Counted from the first letter of the stretch, positions 25,737 to 35,671 are shown. The stretch is 64,000 bases of DNA from Pseudomonadota bacterium (GCA_022843465.1 JALHNO010000010.1:1-64000); one strand, 5' to 3'. Numbers and translations: made by a program. Notes: generated by a model not told the origin, from the sequence alone.

Positions 25737-28373
25737 ATGGCACAGGATGATCGCGCCGCCGCGCTGGCGGCCTTGTTGCGGGAACTGCCGGATCTGGGCG
25801 TGGCCCAGCGCCAGGCACGCATCGACGAATTGCGCGCGCGCGACCCGGCGCTGGCGGCCGAACTGGTCGCGGCGCTGGCGGCACAGGCTACCGTCCTGCA
25901 CCCGGAGGCGCCGGCCCTGGATGTGGCCGCGCTCAATCTCGATCGGGTGGGCGAATTCCGCGTGCTCTCGCTGATCGGCCAGGGCGGCATGGGCGCGGTA
26001 TTCCTCGCCGAACAGGACAATCCGCGACGGCGCGTGGCGCTCAAGCTGATGCGCCAGGGTGGCGCCGACCAGGAAGCCGCCCGCCGCTTCCGACGCGAAG
26101 GGGCGGCCCTCGCCCTGCTCGATCACCCCGGCATCGCCCGGGTCTATGCCGCTGGTGTCGAACCGCATCCCCTGGGTGGCTTGCCATATCTGGCGATGGA
26201 ATACGTCGACGGCGTCAGTCTGATCGAGCACGCTGCTGCCCAGGGCCTGGACGCATCGGCGCGGCTGCGACTGATGGTGGGCATCTGTCATGCGGTACAG
26301 CATGCCCATCAGCGCGGTGTCGTGCATCGTGATCTGAAGCCGGCAAACATAATGGTGGATGCCGCCGGCCAGTCGCGCATTCTCGATTTCGGCATTGCCC
26401 GACTGCTCGACGACCCCGAGCACGGCACCCGGTTGACCGAGATCGGCCAGATCGTCGGCACCTTGCCCTACATGAGTCCCGAGCAACTCAATGGCGACAG
26501 CGCAAGCATCGATACCCGCGCCGATGTCTACGCACTCGGCGTCATCCTGTACGAACTGCTCAGCGGCAAGCGCCCGCGCGAATTCGAGCCGGGCACCTCG
26601 CTGATGCAGGCGGTCGCGCGCGCGATGCGCCAGCCGCTGGTGCCGTTGGCCGCGGTCAACTCCGACTGCGCCGGCGACCTCGATACGCTGGCGATGAAGG
26701 CGCTGGCCGAAGATCCCGGGCAACGCTACGCCTCGGCCTCGGAACTGGCCGCCGATATCGAGCGCTTCCTCAATCATCAGCCGATCCTGGCGCGGCCACC
26801 GAGCGCCTGGTACGTACTGCAGAAATTCTCCCGCCGGCATCGTGCCCTGGTGACCGCATCGGTGCTTGGCCTGGCTGCGTTGATCCTCAGCACGGTGATT
26901 GCCTTCAATGCCGCCTGGCGCGAACGCGATGCGCGTGAAGCAGCGGAACGCAGCGCAGCCATCGCGACCTCGGTGCAGGGCTTCATGAACGAGATGTTCC
27001 AGGCGGCGATGCCAGAAGCCGCGCTCGGCCGCGAGATCACGGTGCGCGAGGTCGTCGATCAGGCCAGTCTGCGCCTGCAGAATGCGCCGCCGGATGACCC
27101 GGTGGTGGCGGCCGAATCGGGCGTCGCACTGAGTGCGGTGAATCTGGCCCTGGGGCGAATTGATCAGGCCGGCAGCCTGATCGATGGCGCCATCAGCGTC
27201 CTGATCGCGCAGGGCACCAGCGCGGAGAAGCTGCGCTTCGAGGCCGAGATCCTGCGCCTGCAGATCATCGCGGCGCGTGAAGCCGATGCCAAGGCCGAGC
27301 AGGGCGCCCGCGATCTTCTGCAGGAAATCCAGCAGAGCCAGGGTGCGCACAGCATCCTGGCGCTTGAGGCGGCAACCCTGCTGGCCGACATCCTGCTGCG
27401 CCAGAGCAAGTTCAAGGAGGCGATCGACAGCTACCACGCTGTACTGGGGACGCCACTTGATGCACTGCCCGATGAGCACCGGGTGCGCGAGGGCGCCCTG
27501 GCCAATCTGGCGGTGGCCCTGCGCGGCAGTGGTGATCTGCCGGCGGCGGTAGCGGTGCTGACGGCGCTTGAGCAGCAGGTCAGTCGTCGGCGCGGGCCCG
27601 AGCATCCGGCCACCCTCAGCGTGCTGAACAATCTGGCCATCGCGGTGCAGAACAGTGGCGACCGCGATACCGCGCTGGCGCTCTATGACCGTGCCCACGC
27701 CGGCCGCAGCAAGGTGCTGGGTGCCAGTCATCCGGACACTCTCAATGTGCTGCAGAACCGCGCCACACTGTTGATCGAGAGCGGCAAGCCGGCCGCGGCG
27801 GAGCCGGTGCTGCGGCAACTGCTGGCCACGCTGGTGGAGAGCCGGCAGAAGAATCATCCGGCGGTTCTGGTGGCGATGAACTCGCTGGCCTATGCCCTGG
27901 AAGATATGGGCAAGCTCGACGAGGCCGAGCAGCTTTATCGCGACACCCTGGCGATCCAGACCGAGTCGAAGTCGACCTATTCGGAATCCTTCAGCACCCG
28001 CAACAATCTGGCGATGCTGCTGATGCGCAAGGGCGAATTGCGTGATGCCGAGCGCGAGTTCGTCGCCGTGCTCGACGCCACCACCGAGCATCTCGGGGCC
28101 GAGCATCCCTACGTCAATATCTTCGGCAACAACTACGGCGAATGCCTGACCCGACTGGGCCGCTATGCCGAGGCCGAACGCATGCTGCTCAATACCCATG
28201 CGCGACTGGCCAAGGTATTGCCGCCCGCGCATGGCCGGCTGGTCAAGGCACGCGCGCGTCTGGCTGAGCTCTACGATGCCATGAAGTCACCCGAGCGCGC
28301 CGCTGACTGGCGGCGACCGCCGCCGAGTGCCGAGCCGGCGTCACCGGCAACCGCCGAGGCTGCGCCGGAATAA
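25737..28373 (+). CDS. transmembrane Ser/Thr protein kinase with TPR tail
   Basis: An 878-residue protein. A helical N-terminal segment (1-65) precedes the kinase domain (about 70-345): IGQGGMGAVFLAE, Lys103 in VALKLM, Asp199 in HRDLKPANIMV, Asp217 in DFG, GTLPYMSPEQL. One membrane segment at about 370-392 (LVTASVLGLAALILSTVIAF) is followed by kinesin-light-chain-like TPR units (HPATLSVLNNLAIAVQNSGD, HPDTLNVLQNRATLLIESGK). It resembles the sigma-linked kinase at 13204 in plan, but no sigma factor gene adjoins it. The ATG at 25737 has AGGA eight bases upstream; ATG 25728 is possible. Confidence 0.92.
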   Translation: MAQDDRAAALAALLRELPDLGVAQRQARIDELRARDPALAAELVAALAAQATVLHPEAPALDVAALNLDRVGEFRVLSLIGQGGMGAVFLAEQDNPRRRVALKLMRQGGADQEAARRFRREGAALALLDHPGIARVYAAGVEPHPLGGLPYLAMEYVDGVSLIEHAAAQGLDASARLRLMVGICHAVQHAHQRGVVHRDLKPANIMVDAAGQSRILDFGIARLLDDPEHGTRLTEIGQIVGTLPYMSPEQLNGDSASIDTRADVYALGVILYELLSGKRPREFEPGTSLMQAVARAMRQPLVPLAAVNSDCAGDLDTLAMKALAEDPGQRYASASELAADIERFLNHQPILARPPSAWYVLQKFSRRHRALVTASVLGLAALILSTVIAFNAAWRERDAREAAERSAAIATSVQGFMNEMFQAAMPEAALGREITVREVVDQASLRLQNAPPDDPVVAAESGVALSAVNLALGRIDQAGSLIDGAISVLIAQGTSAEKLRFEAEILRLQIIAAREADAKAEQGARDLLQEIQQSQGAHSILALEAATLLADILLRQSKFKEAIDSYHAVLGTPLDALPDEHRVREGALANLAVALRGSGDLPAAVAVLTALEQQVSRRRGPEHPATLSVLNNLAIAVQNSGDRDTALALYDRAHAGRSKVLGASHPDTLNVLQNRATLLIESGKPAAAEPVLRQLLATLVESRQKNHPAVLVAMNSLAYALEDMGKLDEAEQLYRDTLAIQTESKSTYSESFSTRNNLAMLLMRKGELRDAEREFVAVLDATTEHLGAEHPYVNIFGNNYGECLTRLGRYAEAERMLLNTHARLAKVLPPAHGRLVKARARLAELYDAMKSPERAADWRRPPPSAEPASPATAEAAPE

Positions 28374-28415
28374 GCGCTGGCCTCGGTATCGGCGCCGACG
28401 CGAGCGCCGTTCTGC

Positions 28416-29102
28416 TTACTCCGGGTTTGCCGTATGCCGCAGGCTGGCCGGCAGCATCTTGTTCGGCAGATTGCTGCTGGTGACCCAGTTCATGTCGCTG
28501 TCCATCGCATGCAGGATTTCCTTGCCCGCGGTGTCTCCGGCACCGATCTGATTGAAGATCAGCTGGACTGCGCAGCGGCCGTCGTCGAGCGTGCCGATAT
28601 TGATCGCGCTGAGTTCTGCGGTGGCGTAGTCGGCGGCCTGGCTGAAGCCGTCGTCGCCATTGACCGGGCAGCGCTCATTGCCCTGGTAGAAACTGGCGAC
28701 ACTGGACTTGAGTTCGCTGGCGATCTGGTTCGCCTGCATGATCTTGGCACGATGGACGTAATCCTGATAGGCCGGTATTGCGATGGCCGCCAGAATCGCG
28801 ACGACGACGAAGCCACCGATCCCGATCACGATGCCGGCAACCAGGCAGCCGCTATTGCCCGACTTCGGTGGCGCCACGAAGACCGGACGGCCGCCCTGCG
28901 GCATCGACGGTGGCAGGCCTGCCGTGCTGATGCCGAGCTCTGCTGCGACCTGGGACAGCGGCAGCCACTGCGCCATGCCTTCGCGCCAGACCAGGGTATT
29001 GAGGGTGACTTCGCCGCGTTGATAGGCGTTGAACAGGTAGGAATCCGCAACCGGGCCCTGCTGTTGGCGTTGCGCGTCGGAATAGAACCAGGCCAGGGTC
29101 AT
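28416..29102 (-). CDS. GYF_2 (DUF4339) domain fused to a type IV pilin-like domain
   Basis: A 228-residue protein. Residues 1-55 (WFYSDAQRQQQGPV, LVWREGMAQWLPLSQV) are a GYF_2/DUF4339 module; 60-82 is a Pro-rich linker; 84-110 is hydrophobic and reads into VAILAAIAIPAYQDY, the hallmark N-terminal helix of type IV pilins; the rest resembles a pilin headgroup with Cys145 and Cys177 as a possible disulfide pair. The prepilin leader and the Glu5 used in pilus assembly are absent, so it is probably an anchored protein and not a pilus subunit. GAGGAG six bases before the ATG. It converges with the kinase gene. Confidence 0.78.
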   Translation of the reverse strand: MTLAWFYSDAQRQQQGPVADSYLFNAYQRGEVTLNTLVWREGMAQWLPLSQVAAELGISTAGLPPSMPQGGRPVFVAPPKSGNSGCLVAGIVIGIGGFVVVAILAAIAIPAYQDYVHRAKIMQANQIASELKSSVASFYQGNERCPVNGDDGFSQAADYATAELSAINIGTLDDGRCAVQLIFNQIGAGDTAGKEILHAMDSDMNWVTSSNLPNKMLPASLRHTANPE

Positions 29103-29169
29103 GGGATGCTCCTCGGAAAGAACGCAAGTTTATCCTGCCCGGCAAGGTTGAGCGAGCCGCAGCGCGTGC

Positions 29170-30345
29170 TCAATGGCGCAGCCGGTCAATCGCCCGGCCG
29201 AGTCCGGCCAGCGTCATCGGAAACATGCGGTCGCCCATCAGTTCGCGCGTCATCGCGATCGAAGGTGTGTAAGCCCAGGCCTGCTCCGGGACCGGATTGA
29301 GCCAGACCGCGCGCGAATACACATCCAGCACGCGGCGCAGCCAGACCGCGCCGGCCTCTTCGTTCCAGTGCTCGATCGAGCCACCCGGCTGACTGATCTC
29401 GTAGGCGCTCATGCTGGCATCACCGACGAAGATGACCTTGTAGTCGGCAGGATACTTGTGCAGCAGGTCGAACGTACTGGTGTGTTCGCTGTAGCGCCGT
29501 GCGTTGTCGCGCCAGACCCGCTCGTACACGAAATTGTGGAAGTAGAAATGTTCGAGGTGCTTGAACTCGCCCTTGGCCGCCGAGAACAGCTCCTCGCAGA
29601 CCCGAACATGCTCATCCATCGAGCCGCCGACATCGAGAAACAACAGCACCTTGACCGCGTTGTGGCGCTCCTTCTGCCAGTGCAGATCGAGCCAGCCACC
29701 ATTGCGCGCGGTGCCATCGATGGTGCCGGGCAGATCGAACTGATCGGCCGCGCCGGTGCGCGCAAACCGGCGCAGCTGGCGCAGGGCGAGCTTGATGTTG
29801 CGGGTGCCGAGTTCGAGCTGGTCGTCGAGATTGCGAAACGCTCGCTGCTCCCAGACCTTGACGGCGCTGCGGCCCCTGGACACGCCACCAACGCGCATGC
29901 CCTCGGGATTGAAGCCGCCATTGCCAAACGGCGAGGTGCCGCCGGTGCCGATCCAGCGATTGCCACCCTGATGGCGGGCCTGCTGTTCCTTCATGCGCTC
30001 CTCGAACTGGCGCATCAGTTCTTCCAGACCGCCGAGCGACTTGATCCTGGCCTTGTCCTCGTCCGAGAGCAGCAGTTCCGCCTGCAGGCGCAGCCAGTCC
30101 TCGGGGATTGCCCCGGCCTGCTGGGCAAACACCGCCTCGACGCCCTTGAAGTAGGCCGCAAACACGCGATCAAAGCGGTCGTACTGCGACTCGTCCTTGA
30201 CCAGGCAGAGCCGCGCCAGTGCGTAGAACTCGTCCATCGAGGCTTGCGCCAGCCCAGCCTTCAACGCCTCCAGCAGACCGAGGAATTCGGTCAGGCTGGT
30301 CTTCATGCCGCCGGAGCGGAGTGCGAGCAGAAAGGAGATCAACAT
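29170..30345 (-). CDS. VWA domain protein, CoxE-like, partner of MoxR ATPase
   Basis: A 391-residue cytoplasmic protein starting MLISFLLALRSGGMKTSLTE as is usual for the CoxE-type VWA family. The MIDAS-type motif is DVGGSMDEH at about 240, with Gly in place of the first Ser of DxSxS; I recall this as common in the family. Gly/Phe-rich linker (SPFGNGGFNPEG) in the middle. VWA proteins of this kind work with MoxR AAA+ ATPases as chaperones that insert metals or mature enzyme complexes; the MoxR gene is upstream on the same strand, separated by 310 bases of palindromic repeats. The client is not evident. Confidence 0.85.
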   Translation of the reverse strand: MLISFLLALRSGGMKTSLTEFLGLLEALKAGLAQASMDEFYALARLCLVKDESQYDRFDRVFAAYFKGVEAVFAQQAGAIPEDWLRLQAELLLSDEDKARIKSLGGLEELMRQFEERMKEQQARHQGGNRWIGTGGTSPFGNGGFNPEGMRVGGVSRGRSAVKVWEQRAFRNLDDQLELGTRNIKLALRQLRRFARTGAADQFDLPGTIDGTARNGGWLDLHWQKERHNAVKVLLFLDVGGSMDEHVRVCEELFSAAKGEFKHLEHFYFHNFVYERVWRDNARRYSEHTSTFDLLHKYPADYKVIFVGDASMSAYEISQPGGSIEHWNEEAGAVWLRRVLDVYSRAVWLNPVPEQAWAYTPSIAMTRELMGDRMFPMTLAGLGRAIDRLRH

Positions 30346-30459
30346 GCAGTCGGCGGTTCCAGCGCTCTTTTGCTACAAGGGTCACGCGGCGAGGCAATTG
30401 TACGCCACGAGGCAGATGGGCTGGTCTGCACGGCATCCATGCGAGATGCTGTGTCTCTT

Positions 30460-30633
30460 CTGTAGGGCATCTCTGTGAGATGCCGCATTGAGGTTGCCGC
30501 GGTATTGAGATGGCATCTCACAGAGATGCCCTACAGGAAGCTGGCATCTCACAGAGATGCCCTACAGGAAGCTGGCATCTCACAGAGATGCCCTACAGGA
30601 AGCTGGCATTGCACAGGGATGCTCTACGGTAAG
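30460..30633. repeat. GGCATCTC palindrome doublet plus 31-bp tandem copies
   Basis: Starts with CTGTAGGGCATCTC (30460-30473)-TGT-GAGATGCC, a 30-base spacer, then GGCATCTC-ACA-GAGATGCCCTACAG in the opposite orientation. The second half then repeats with exact 31-base spacing at 30512, 30543, 30574 and (degenerate) 30605. It fills most of the 310-base gap between the moxR-like gene and its VWA partner. Same family as at 36526, 51592 and 55147. Confidence 0.9.
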
Positions 30634-30655
30634 CGCGCGTGGCATACCAGACATA

Positions 30656-31495
30656 TCAGCCGCGCCGCGACATGAACGCCAGCTTCTCGAACAGATGCAC
30701 ATCGGCCTCGTTCTTCAACAGGGCGCCGTAGAGCGGCGGAATCTGCTTGCGGGTATTGGTCTCGCGCAACACCTCGGGGGCGATGTCCTCGGCCAGCAGC
30801 AATTTGATCCAGTCGAGCAGTTCCGATGTGCTCGGCTTCTTCTTCAGTCCTGGCACCTCACGCAAACCGAAAAACGCCTGCAGCGCTTCGTTGACCAGAT
30901 CACGGCGCAATTTGGGGAAATGCACGTCGACGATGCGCCCGAGGGTTTCGGCATCGGGAAACCGGATGTAGTGGAAGAAGCAACGCCGCAGGAAGGCATC
31001 GGGCAGTTCCTTCTCGTTGTTGCTGGTGATTATGACGATCGGCCGGTGCAGGGCGCTGATCGTTTCGCGGGTCTCATGCACGAAGAAATCCATGCGGTCG
31101 AGCTCGCGCAGCAGGTCGTTGGGAAATTCGATGTCGGCCTTGTCGATCTCGTCGATCAGCAGCACCGCGCGCCGCTCGCTCCTGAAGGCTTCCCAGAGCT
31201 TGCCCGGCACAATGTAGTTGCGGATATCGCTGACCCGCTCGTCGCCGAGCTGCGAATCGCGCAGGCGCGATACCGCATCGTATTCGTACAGGCCATGCTG
31301 GGCCTTGGTGGTCGACTTCACATGCCACTCGATCAGCGGCGCCTGCAGTCCTGCGGCGACCTGTTCGGCGAGCAGGGTCTTGCCGGTGCCAGGCTCACCC
31401 TTGATCAGCAGCGGACGCTGCAGGGTGATCGCGGCATTGACCGCGAGCTTGAGTTCATCGGTGGCAACATAGGCGGCAGTGCCTTCAAAACGCAT
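30656..31495 (-). CDS. MoxR-family AAA+ ATPase
   Basis: A 279-residue ATPase: Walker A GEPGTGKT, Walker B AVLLIDEIDKAD, sensor region IVIITSNNEKELPDAFLRRC, and the typical start MRFEGTAAYVATDELKLA. MoxR proteins act as chaperones with VWA-domain partners in assembling or activating enzyme complexes; the partner here is the CoxE-like gene downstream at 29170-30345. In related genomes the two genes are normally close; here palindromic repeats separate them and could form hairpins in the shared transcript, lowering downstream expression. Confidence 0.93.
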   Translation of the reverse strand: MRFEGTAAYVATDELKLAVNAAITLQRPLLIKGEPGTGKTLLAEQVAAGLQAPLIEWHVKSTTKAQHGLYEYDAVSRLRDSQLGDERVSDIRNYIVPGKLWEAFRSERRAVLLIDEIDKADIEFPNDLLRELDRMDFFVHETRETISALHRPIVIITSNNEKELPDAFLRRCFFHYIRFPDAETLGRIVDVHFPKLRRDLVNEALQAFFGLREVPGLKKKPSTSELLDWIKLLLAEDIAPEVLRETNTRKQIPPLYGALLKNEADVHLFEKLAFMSRRG

Positions 31496-31561
31496 GAGCG
31501 GCTTCCCGTTTCAGAATGTCGCATCTTATCTGCCCGCGTTCGAGCTTGCCCTCGGACATCA

Positions 31562-31595
31562 GGCGGGCGCCGCCTGCACGCGGCTGGCGCCCGCC
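31562..31595 (-). terminator. hairpin after the MacAB-like operon
   Basis: GGCGGGCGCC (31562-31571) and GGCGCCCGCC (31586-31595) form a perfect 10-bp stem with a 14-base loop, just past the stop codon of the permease gene. No U-tract follows, so it may end or protect the operon transcript. Confidence 0.5.
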
Positions 31596-31607
31596 AGAAC
31601 GTGCAAG

Positions 31608-32828
31608 CTATTCGTATCGCAACGCCTCAATCGGATCCAGCGAGGCAGCCTTGGACGCCGGCATGATGCCGAACACCACACCGACCATAGCCGAGAATCC
31701 GGCTGCCGCCATCACCACCCACAGTGGCACGCTGGCCGGCGGAAAGTTGGGGATCAGGGTGGCAACTCCTGCTCCGGCCGCGAAACCGAGCACGATGCCG
31801 ATCAGTCCGCCGAGCAGGGCGAGCAGACCGGCTTCGAGCAGGAACTGCACCAGGATGTCGTTGCGGGTGGCACCCAGCGCCTTGAGGATGCCGATCTCGC
31901 GGGTGCGTTCGGTGACCGAGACCAGCATGATGTTCATGATGCCGATGCCACCGACCAGCAGGGAAATGCTGACGATGCCGCCGAGCACCGCGGTCGCCAT
32001 CGTGGTGATCTGCTCGAACTGCTTGACCACGGAATCGGCCGCCTCGACCTTGAAATCATCCTCGGCATCGGGCTTGAGATCGCGCGACACGCGGATGGCG
32101 CGCTTGACGCGTTCGCGCACCTCTTCGACCTCCGCGATATTGGTCACCGTGAATGACACCGACAGGAACGGATCGCGGTCATGGCCCATCAGGGCGCGGC
32201 CGACATCGAACGGGATGATCACGTAGTTGTCCTGGCTGAAGCCAAGGATCTCCCCGCGTTTTTCCATCATGCCGACGACCTTGAACCACTCATCGCCGAT
32301 GCGGAAGTATTCGCCGACCGGGTTCTCCGGCATCTTCAGGTCGTCGCGCAACTGGGTGCCGATCACCGCGACGCGGCGGTGACCACGATCATCGCTCTCG
32401 ACGATGAAGCGGCCGAACTCCGGATAACGCGCGCGTACCGCCTGGAATTCCGCCGAGGTCGCGAAGATGTCCGGCGTGGTATTGCGCCCCTTGTAGCTGG
32501 CACCACTGGCCTGTACCTGCATCATCGGCGCGATCGCTCCGATACCGGGCACGCGTCGGCGCAGCGCTTCGACATCCTTGAAATGGATATTGTTGATCTT
32601 GCCGGTGCGGAAATTCTCGTTGTTGTTTTCGGCGCGCAGGGTCAGGGTGCCGCCGCCGATATCGGCGAACTGGCTCTTGATCGATTCCGAGAAGCCCTGC
32701 ACCAGGGACACTACGGCGATCACCGACGCGGTGCCGATCAGGATGCCGAGCGTGGTCAGAAAGCTGCGCATGCGATGCGCCATCAGACTGATCAACGCGG
32801 CGCGGAATGCCTCGAGAAAAACGTTCAT
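31608..32828 (-). CDS. MacB-like ABC transporter permease (FtsX superfamily)
   Basis: A 406-residue permease with one N-terminal membrane segment ([19 protein letters not shown]), a periplasmic MacB_PCD domain of about 220 residues, and three C-terminal segments ([60 protein letters not shown]) ending in the typical [16 protein letters not shown]. These mechanotransmission-type permeases pair with a separate ATPase and an HlyD-like adaptor to expel compounds through an outer-membrane TolC channel, not encoded here. It overlaps the ATPase gene by four bases (ATGA). Confidence 0.93.
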   Translation of the reverse strand: MNVFLEAFRAALISLMAHRMRSFLTTLGILIGTASVIAVVSLVQGFSESIKSQFADIGGGTLTLRAENNNENFRTGKINNIHFKDVEALRRRVPGIGAIAPMMQVQASGASYKGRNTTPDIFATSAEFQAVRARYPEFGRFIVESDDRGHRRVAVIGTQLRDDLKMPENPVGEYFRIGDEWFKVVGMMEKRGEILGFSQDNYVIIPFDVGRALMGHDRDPFLSVSFTVTNIAEVEEVRERVKRAIRVSRDLKPDAEDDFKVEAADSVVKQFEQITTMATAVLGGIVSISLLVGGIGIMNIMLVSVTERTREIGILKALGATRNDILVQFLLEAGLLALLGGLIGIVLGFAAGAGVATLIPNFPPASVPLWVVMAAAGFSAMVGVVFGIMPASKAASLDPIEALRYE

Positions 32829-33523
32829 GCCATCGCCTGACTGGTTTGTGGGTTGGCGGTATCGCTCAGAATCTTGCCGTCACTGACGCGAATTGTGCGC
32901 GCGCAGTGGGCGGCGATATCGGGTTCATGCGTCACCACGACCACGGTCTGACCCTGGCGATGCAGCTCATCGAACAGCGCCATGATTTCGGCCGAGGTCT
33001 TCGAATCGAGATTTCCGGTGGGTTCATCGGCGAGCAGGATCGAGGGCTCGCCGACCAGGGCGCGCGCCACGGCAACGCGCTGGCGCTGGCCGCCGGACAG
33101 CTGGTTCGGTCGATGGCCGAGTCGGTCGCCAAGGCCGACCTTCTGCAAGGCTGCACGCGCGCGCCGATCGCGCTCGACGGCCGGCAGGCCGCGATAGACC
33201 AGGGGTTGCATCACGTTCTGCAGCACGGTCATCCGTGGCAACAGATGAAAGCTCTGGAACACGAAGCCGATTTCCTGATTGCGTACGCGTGCCAGCTCGT
33301 TGTCGTTCATGGTCGAGGTGTCGCGCCCGTTGAGCACATAGCGGCCCTCCGAGGGCGAATCGAGACAGCCGATCAGATTCATCAAGGTCGATTTGCCCGA
33401 GCCCGATGCGCCGATCAGGGCGACGTATTCGTTGCGGCCGATGTGCAGGTCGACGCCATTGAGCGCAAGGATTTCCTCCTCGCCCATCTGGTAGCGCTTG
33501 ACGATGGCGGAGAGCTCGATCAT
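32825..33523 (-). CDS. MacB/LolD-type ABC transporter ATP-binding protein
   Basis: A 232-residue ATPase: Walker [11 protein letters not shown]-loop [12 protein letters not shown], signature [15 protein letters not shown], Walker [15 protein letters not shown]-loop [10 protein letters not shown]. Powers the adjacent FtsX-type permease. It overlaps the adaptor gene upstream and the permease gene downstream by four bases each, so the three products are translationally coupled. Confidence 0.95.
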   Translation of the reverse strand: MIELSAIVKRYQMGEEEILALNGVDLHIGRNEYVALIGASGSGKSTLMNLIGCLDSPSEGRYVLNGRDTSTMNDNELARVRNQEIGFVFQSFHLLPRMTVLQNVMQPLVYRGLPAVERDRRARAALQKVGLGDRLGHRPNQLSGGQRQRVAVARALVGEPSILLADEPTGNLDSKTSAEIMALFDELHRQGQTVVVVTHEPDIAAHCARTIRVSDGKILSDTANPQTSQAMA

Positions 33524-34740
33524 TCCTCGTCTTCCTGCTCGGCCTTCGCCTTGTCGGCTGCCTTGGACTTGTCGTCTTTCTCTTTCGATTCGCTCAGGCG
33601 ATCGCCTTCCTTGATCTGGCGCAGCGCCTTGGCGGGTCCGGTGATGATGCGATCACCGGCCTTGAGGCCGCGGGTGACCTCATCCCAGCTGTCGTCGGAA
33701 ATGCCGGTCTCGATGCTGGCCTTGTGCGCCCGCGCGTCGCGCCAGATCCAGACATGGCGTTCGAGCTTGCCACTTTCGCCGGTCTCGCTGACCACGGCTT
33801 CTACAGGTACGGCCACGCGCTTGCCGCCGTCGTTGAGGAAGATATCGGTGCGCGCGCTCATGCCCGAGCGCAACTGCATGTCGGCCGGCGCCTGCAACAG
33901 CACGGTCACCTTGTAGGCGCGGCCCTGCAATTCCACGGTCGGAGCCAGCGCGATCTGTTCGACCACGCCGGGGATGGCGCGATCGGGGTAGGCGGCGGCG
34001 TAGACGTCGGCCTTCTGGCCGACGGCGATATTGGCGATATCGGCCTCATCGACCTTGAGCTCGGCCTGGATCGCGGAGGTGTCGGCGATCTTCATCAACT
34101 GGGCGCCGGCGAGCGCCATCGTCGACGGGATTGCGGTCTCGCCGACCTTGATTGGCAGGGCCACCACGGTGCCGCTGATCGGCGCCAGGATGTCGGTCTT
34201 GGCCATCTGTTCGCGCGCTTCCTTCAGCACCGCATCGGCGCGACGCAGTGCCTCCTCGCTGCTCTTCAGTTCGACCTTGGCCAGCTCCAGCTGGTTGCGG
34301 TCCTCGTCGAAGCGGCTCTGATCGATCATCCGTGCCTCGATCAGCTTGCTGCTGCGCTCGAACTGCTTCTGGCGCAAGGACAGCGCAACACGCTGGCGTT
34401 CGATGCTGATCACGCTCTGACGGCGGCTGGCCTCCTCGCGCTCGATCGCGTTGCGATAGGTCTCCGGATCAAGCGACAGCAGCACCTGACCGGCGACCAC
34501 GGCATCGCCCTCCTTGACCGCAATCGACTTGACCTTGGCGATCAGTTCCGAGGTGAGATTCACTTCGGTCCGGTACGCCAGGGTGCCCGAGGCCAGGATG
34601 GTCGGACGGATGTCCTGCTCGGCGACAGTGGCGAGTTTGACTTCGGTGCCTTTCTCGCCGCGCATCTTCTTGATGCCGATCGGCAGTGCGATCACCAGCA
34701 CGATGATGATCAGTACCAACCATTTTTTCTTGGAATTCAT
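33520..34740 (-). CDS. MacA-like periplasmic adaptor (HlyD family)
   Basis: A 406-residue membrane-anchored adaptor: N-terminal TM ([19 protein letters not shown]), beta-barrel/lipoyl strands ([20 protein letters not shown]), a long coiled-coil hairpin (about 95-185, [20 protein letters not shown]), the lipoyl return [18 protein letters not shown], and a C-terminal membrane-proximal domain. The tail is a highly charged Lys/Glu/Asp stretch ([20 protein letters not shown]). It should link the MacB-like permease to a TolC-like channel. The start has only a weak ribosome binding site. Confidence 0.92.
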   Translation of the reverse strand: MNSKKKWLVLIIIVLVIALPIGIKKMRGEKGTEVKLATVAEQDIRPTILASGTLAYRTEVNLTSELIAKVKSIAVKEGDAVVAGQVLLSLDPETYRNAIEREEASRRQSVISIERQRVALSLRQKQFERSSKLIEARMIDQSRFDEDRNQLELAKVELKSSEEALRRADAVLKEAREQMAKTDILAPISGTVVALPIKVGETAIPSTMALAGAQLMKIADTSAIQAELKVDEADIANIAVGQKADVYAAAYPDRAIPGVVEQIALAPTVELQGRAYKVTVLLQAPADMQLRSGMSARTDIFLNDGGKRVAVPVEAVVSETGESGKLERHVWIWRDARAHKASIETGISDDSWDEVTRGLKAGDRIITGPAKALRQIKEGDRLSESKEKDDKSKAADKAKAEQEDEE

Positions 34741-34779
34741 GCGCGGATCTCAATGCGAAGGAGTGGGTCTTGCAGATGC

Positions 34780-35466
34780 TCAGTGTGTCGCCAGCGTGAA
34801 CACGGCCATGCCGCCAAAGATGATCAGGCTGGGGATGGTGGCCACCACGATGGCCTGCGTCCAGCTGGAACGGCTCCATACCCGCCAGCCCAGCGCCGTC
34901 AATGCAATCGTCCAGAAGGTCAGCAGATTGAAGCCCTTGGCCAGGCCACTCCAGGTGTGATCAAAGGGCAGCTGCACGATCAGCGGATCGAAATTGGTCA
35001 GCATCAGGCTCTCCAGCCCGGTTTGCGGTTCCATCATGAAGACGCCGACGATGGCAACGAGGATGCCGAGCTGTGCCGGTACACCAGCCCAGGCGGTGAG
35101 GCTCAGGCCATGGCGGAATGAAATCGCGCTGCCAGTGATCTTGCCGGCAAGCATGTAGTAGAGCGCAATCAGCAAGGTGAAGAAGGCAATGACGATGGGT
35201 GTGGCAACCGCGCCGAAGATGCCCATCACCGATGCGCTTGGCATCACGCTCTTGGCCTGGGCAATCTCGCTGGCGCTCATTTCCTTGCCCGACGCAGCAA
35301 GCTGATGCTCGGTCAACCAGTCCGAATCGACGGTATTGAAGTAGCTCAGGGTCATCACCACCGACAGCACCGTGAGCAAGATCAAGGGCAGCCAAAACGT
35401 CGGCTTTTCCTTGAGTTCGGCAAAGGTCTTGCCCGGTTCGACGAAAATATTGATCAGGTGCGACAT
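34780..35466 (-). CDS. Yip1-family membrane protein
   Basis: A 228-residue inner-membrane protein with about five hydrophobic segments (FWLPLILLTVLSVVMTLSYF, TPIVIAFFTLLIALYYMLAG, LGILVAIVGVFMM, LLTFWTIALTALGW, TIPSLIIFGGMAVFTLA) and the bacterial YIP1 opening NIFVEPGKTFAELKEKPTFW. First gene of the putative four-gene minus-strand operon with the MacAB-like exporter, 39 bases before the adaptor gene, so it may be an accessory membrane component (inference). AGGAG before the ATG. Confidence 0.85.
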   Translation of the reverse strand: MSHLINIFVEPGKTFAELKEKPTFWLPLILLTVLSVVMTLSYFNTVDSDWLTEHQLAASGKEMSASEIAQAKSVMPSASVMGIFGAVATPIVIAFFTLLIALYYMLAGKITGSAISFRHGLSLTAWAGVPAQLGILVAIVGVFMMEPQTGLESLMLTNFDPLIVQLPFDHTWSGLAKGFNLLTFWTIALTALGWRVWSRSSWTQAIVVATIPSLIIFGGMAVFTLATH

Positions 35467-35582
35467 GTCCTGCTCCTATCCCCAGGTTGCGGTAATGGCC
35501 ATGCTGCGATGGCAGGGCCGCCAATGACCGATAGAGTGCGGCAGGCCCCTCCATGCAACAAGTGACGGCCGGCGAAATCGCG

Positions 35583-35612
35583 CATGTCAGTTGTCATATG
35601 GCGACTGACATG
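35583..35612. promoter_or_regulatory. inverted repeat between divergent genes
   Basis: CATGTCAGTTG (35583-35593), eight-base spacer, CGACTGACATG (35602-35612): 10 of 11 positions symmetric. A further TGTCAG follows at 35614. It lies between the divergent Yip1/MacAB-like operon and the membrane protein gene at 35672, so it is well placed as a shared operator. Confidence 0.45.
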
Positions 35613-35671
35613 CTGTCAGCGGGCGCACAACGTGATTCAATCGCGGCAAGGCAGCGCGCAGGAGGTGCCCG

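Noticed and set aside
25596-28232. Upstream extension of the TruC-like frame to a 1130-residue protein
   Set aside because: The extension is antisense to the Ser/Thr kinase gene. Normal TruC length and its conserved start correspond to the ATG at 25595.
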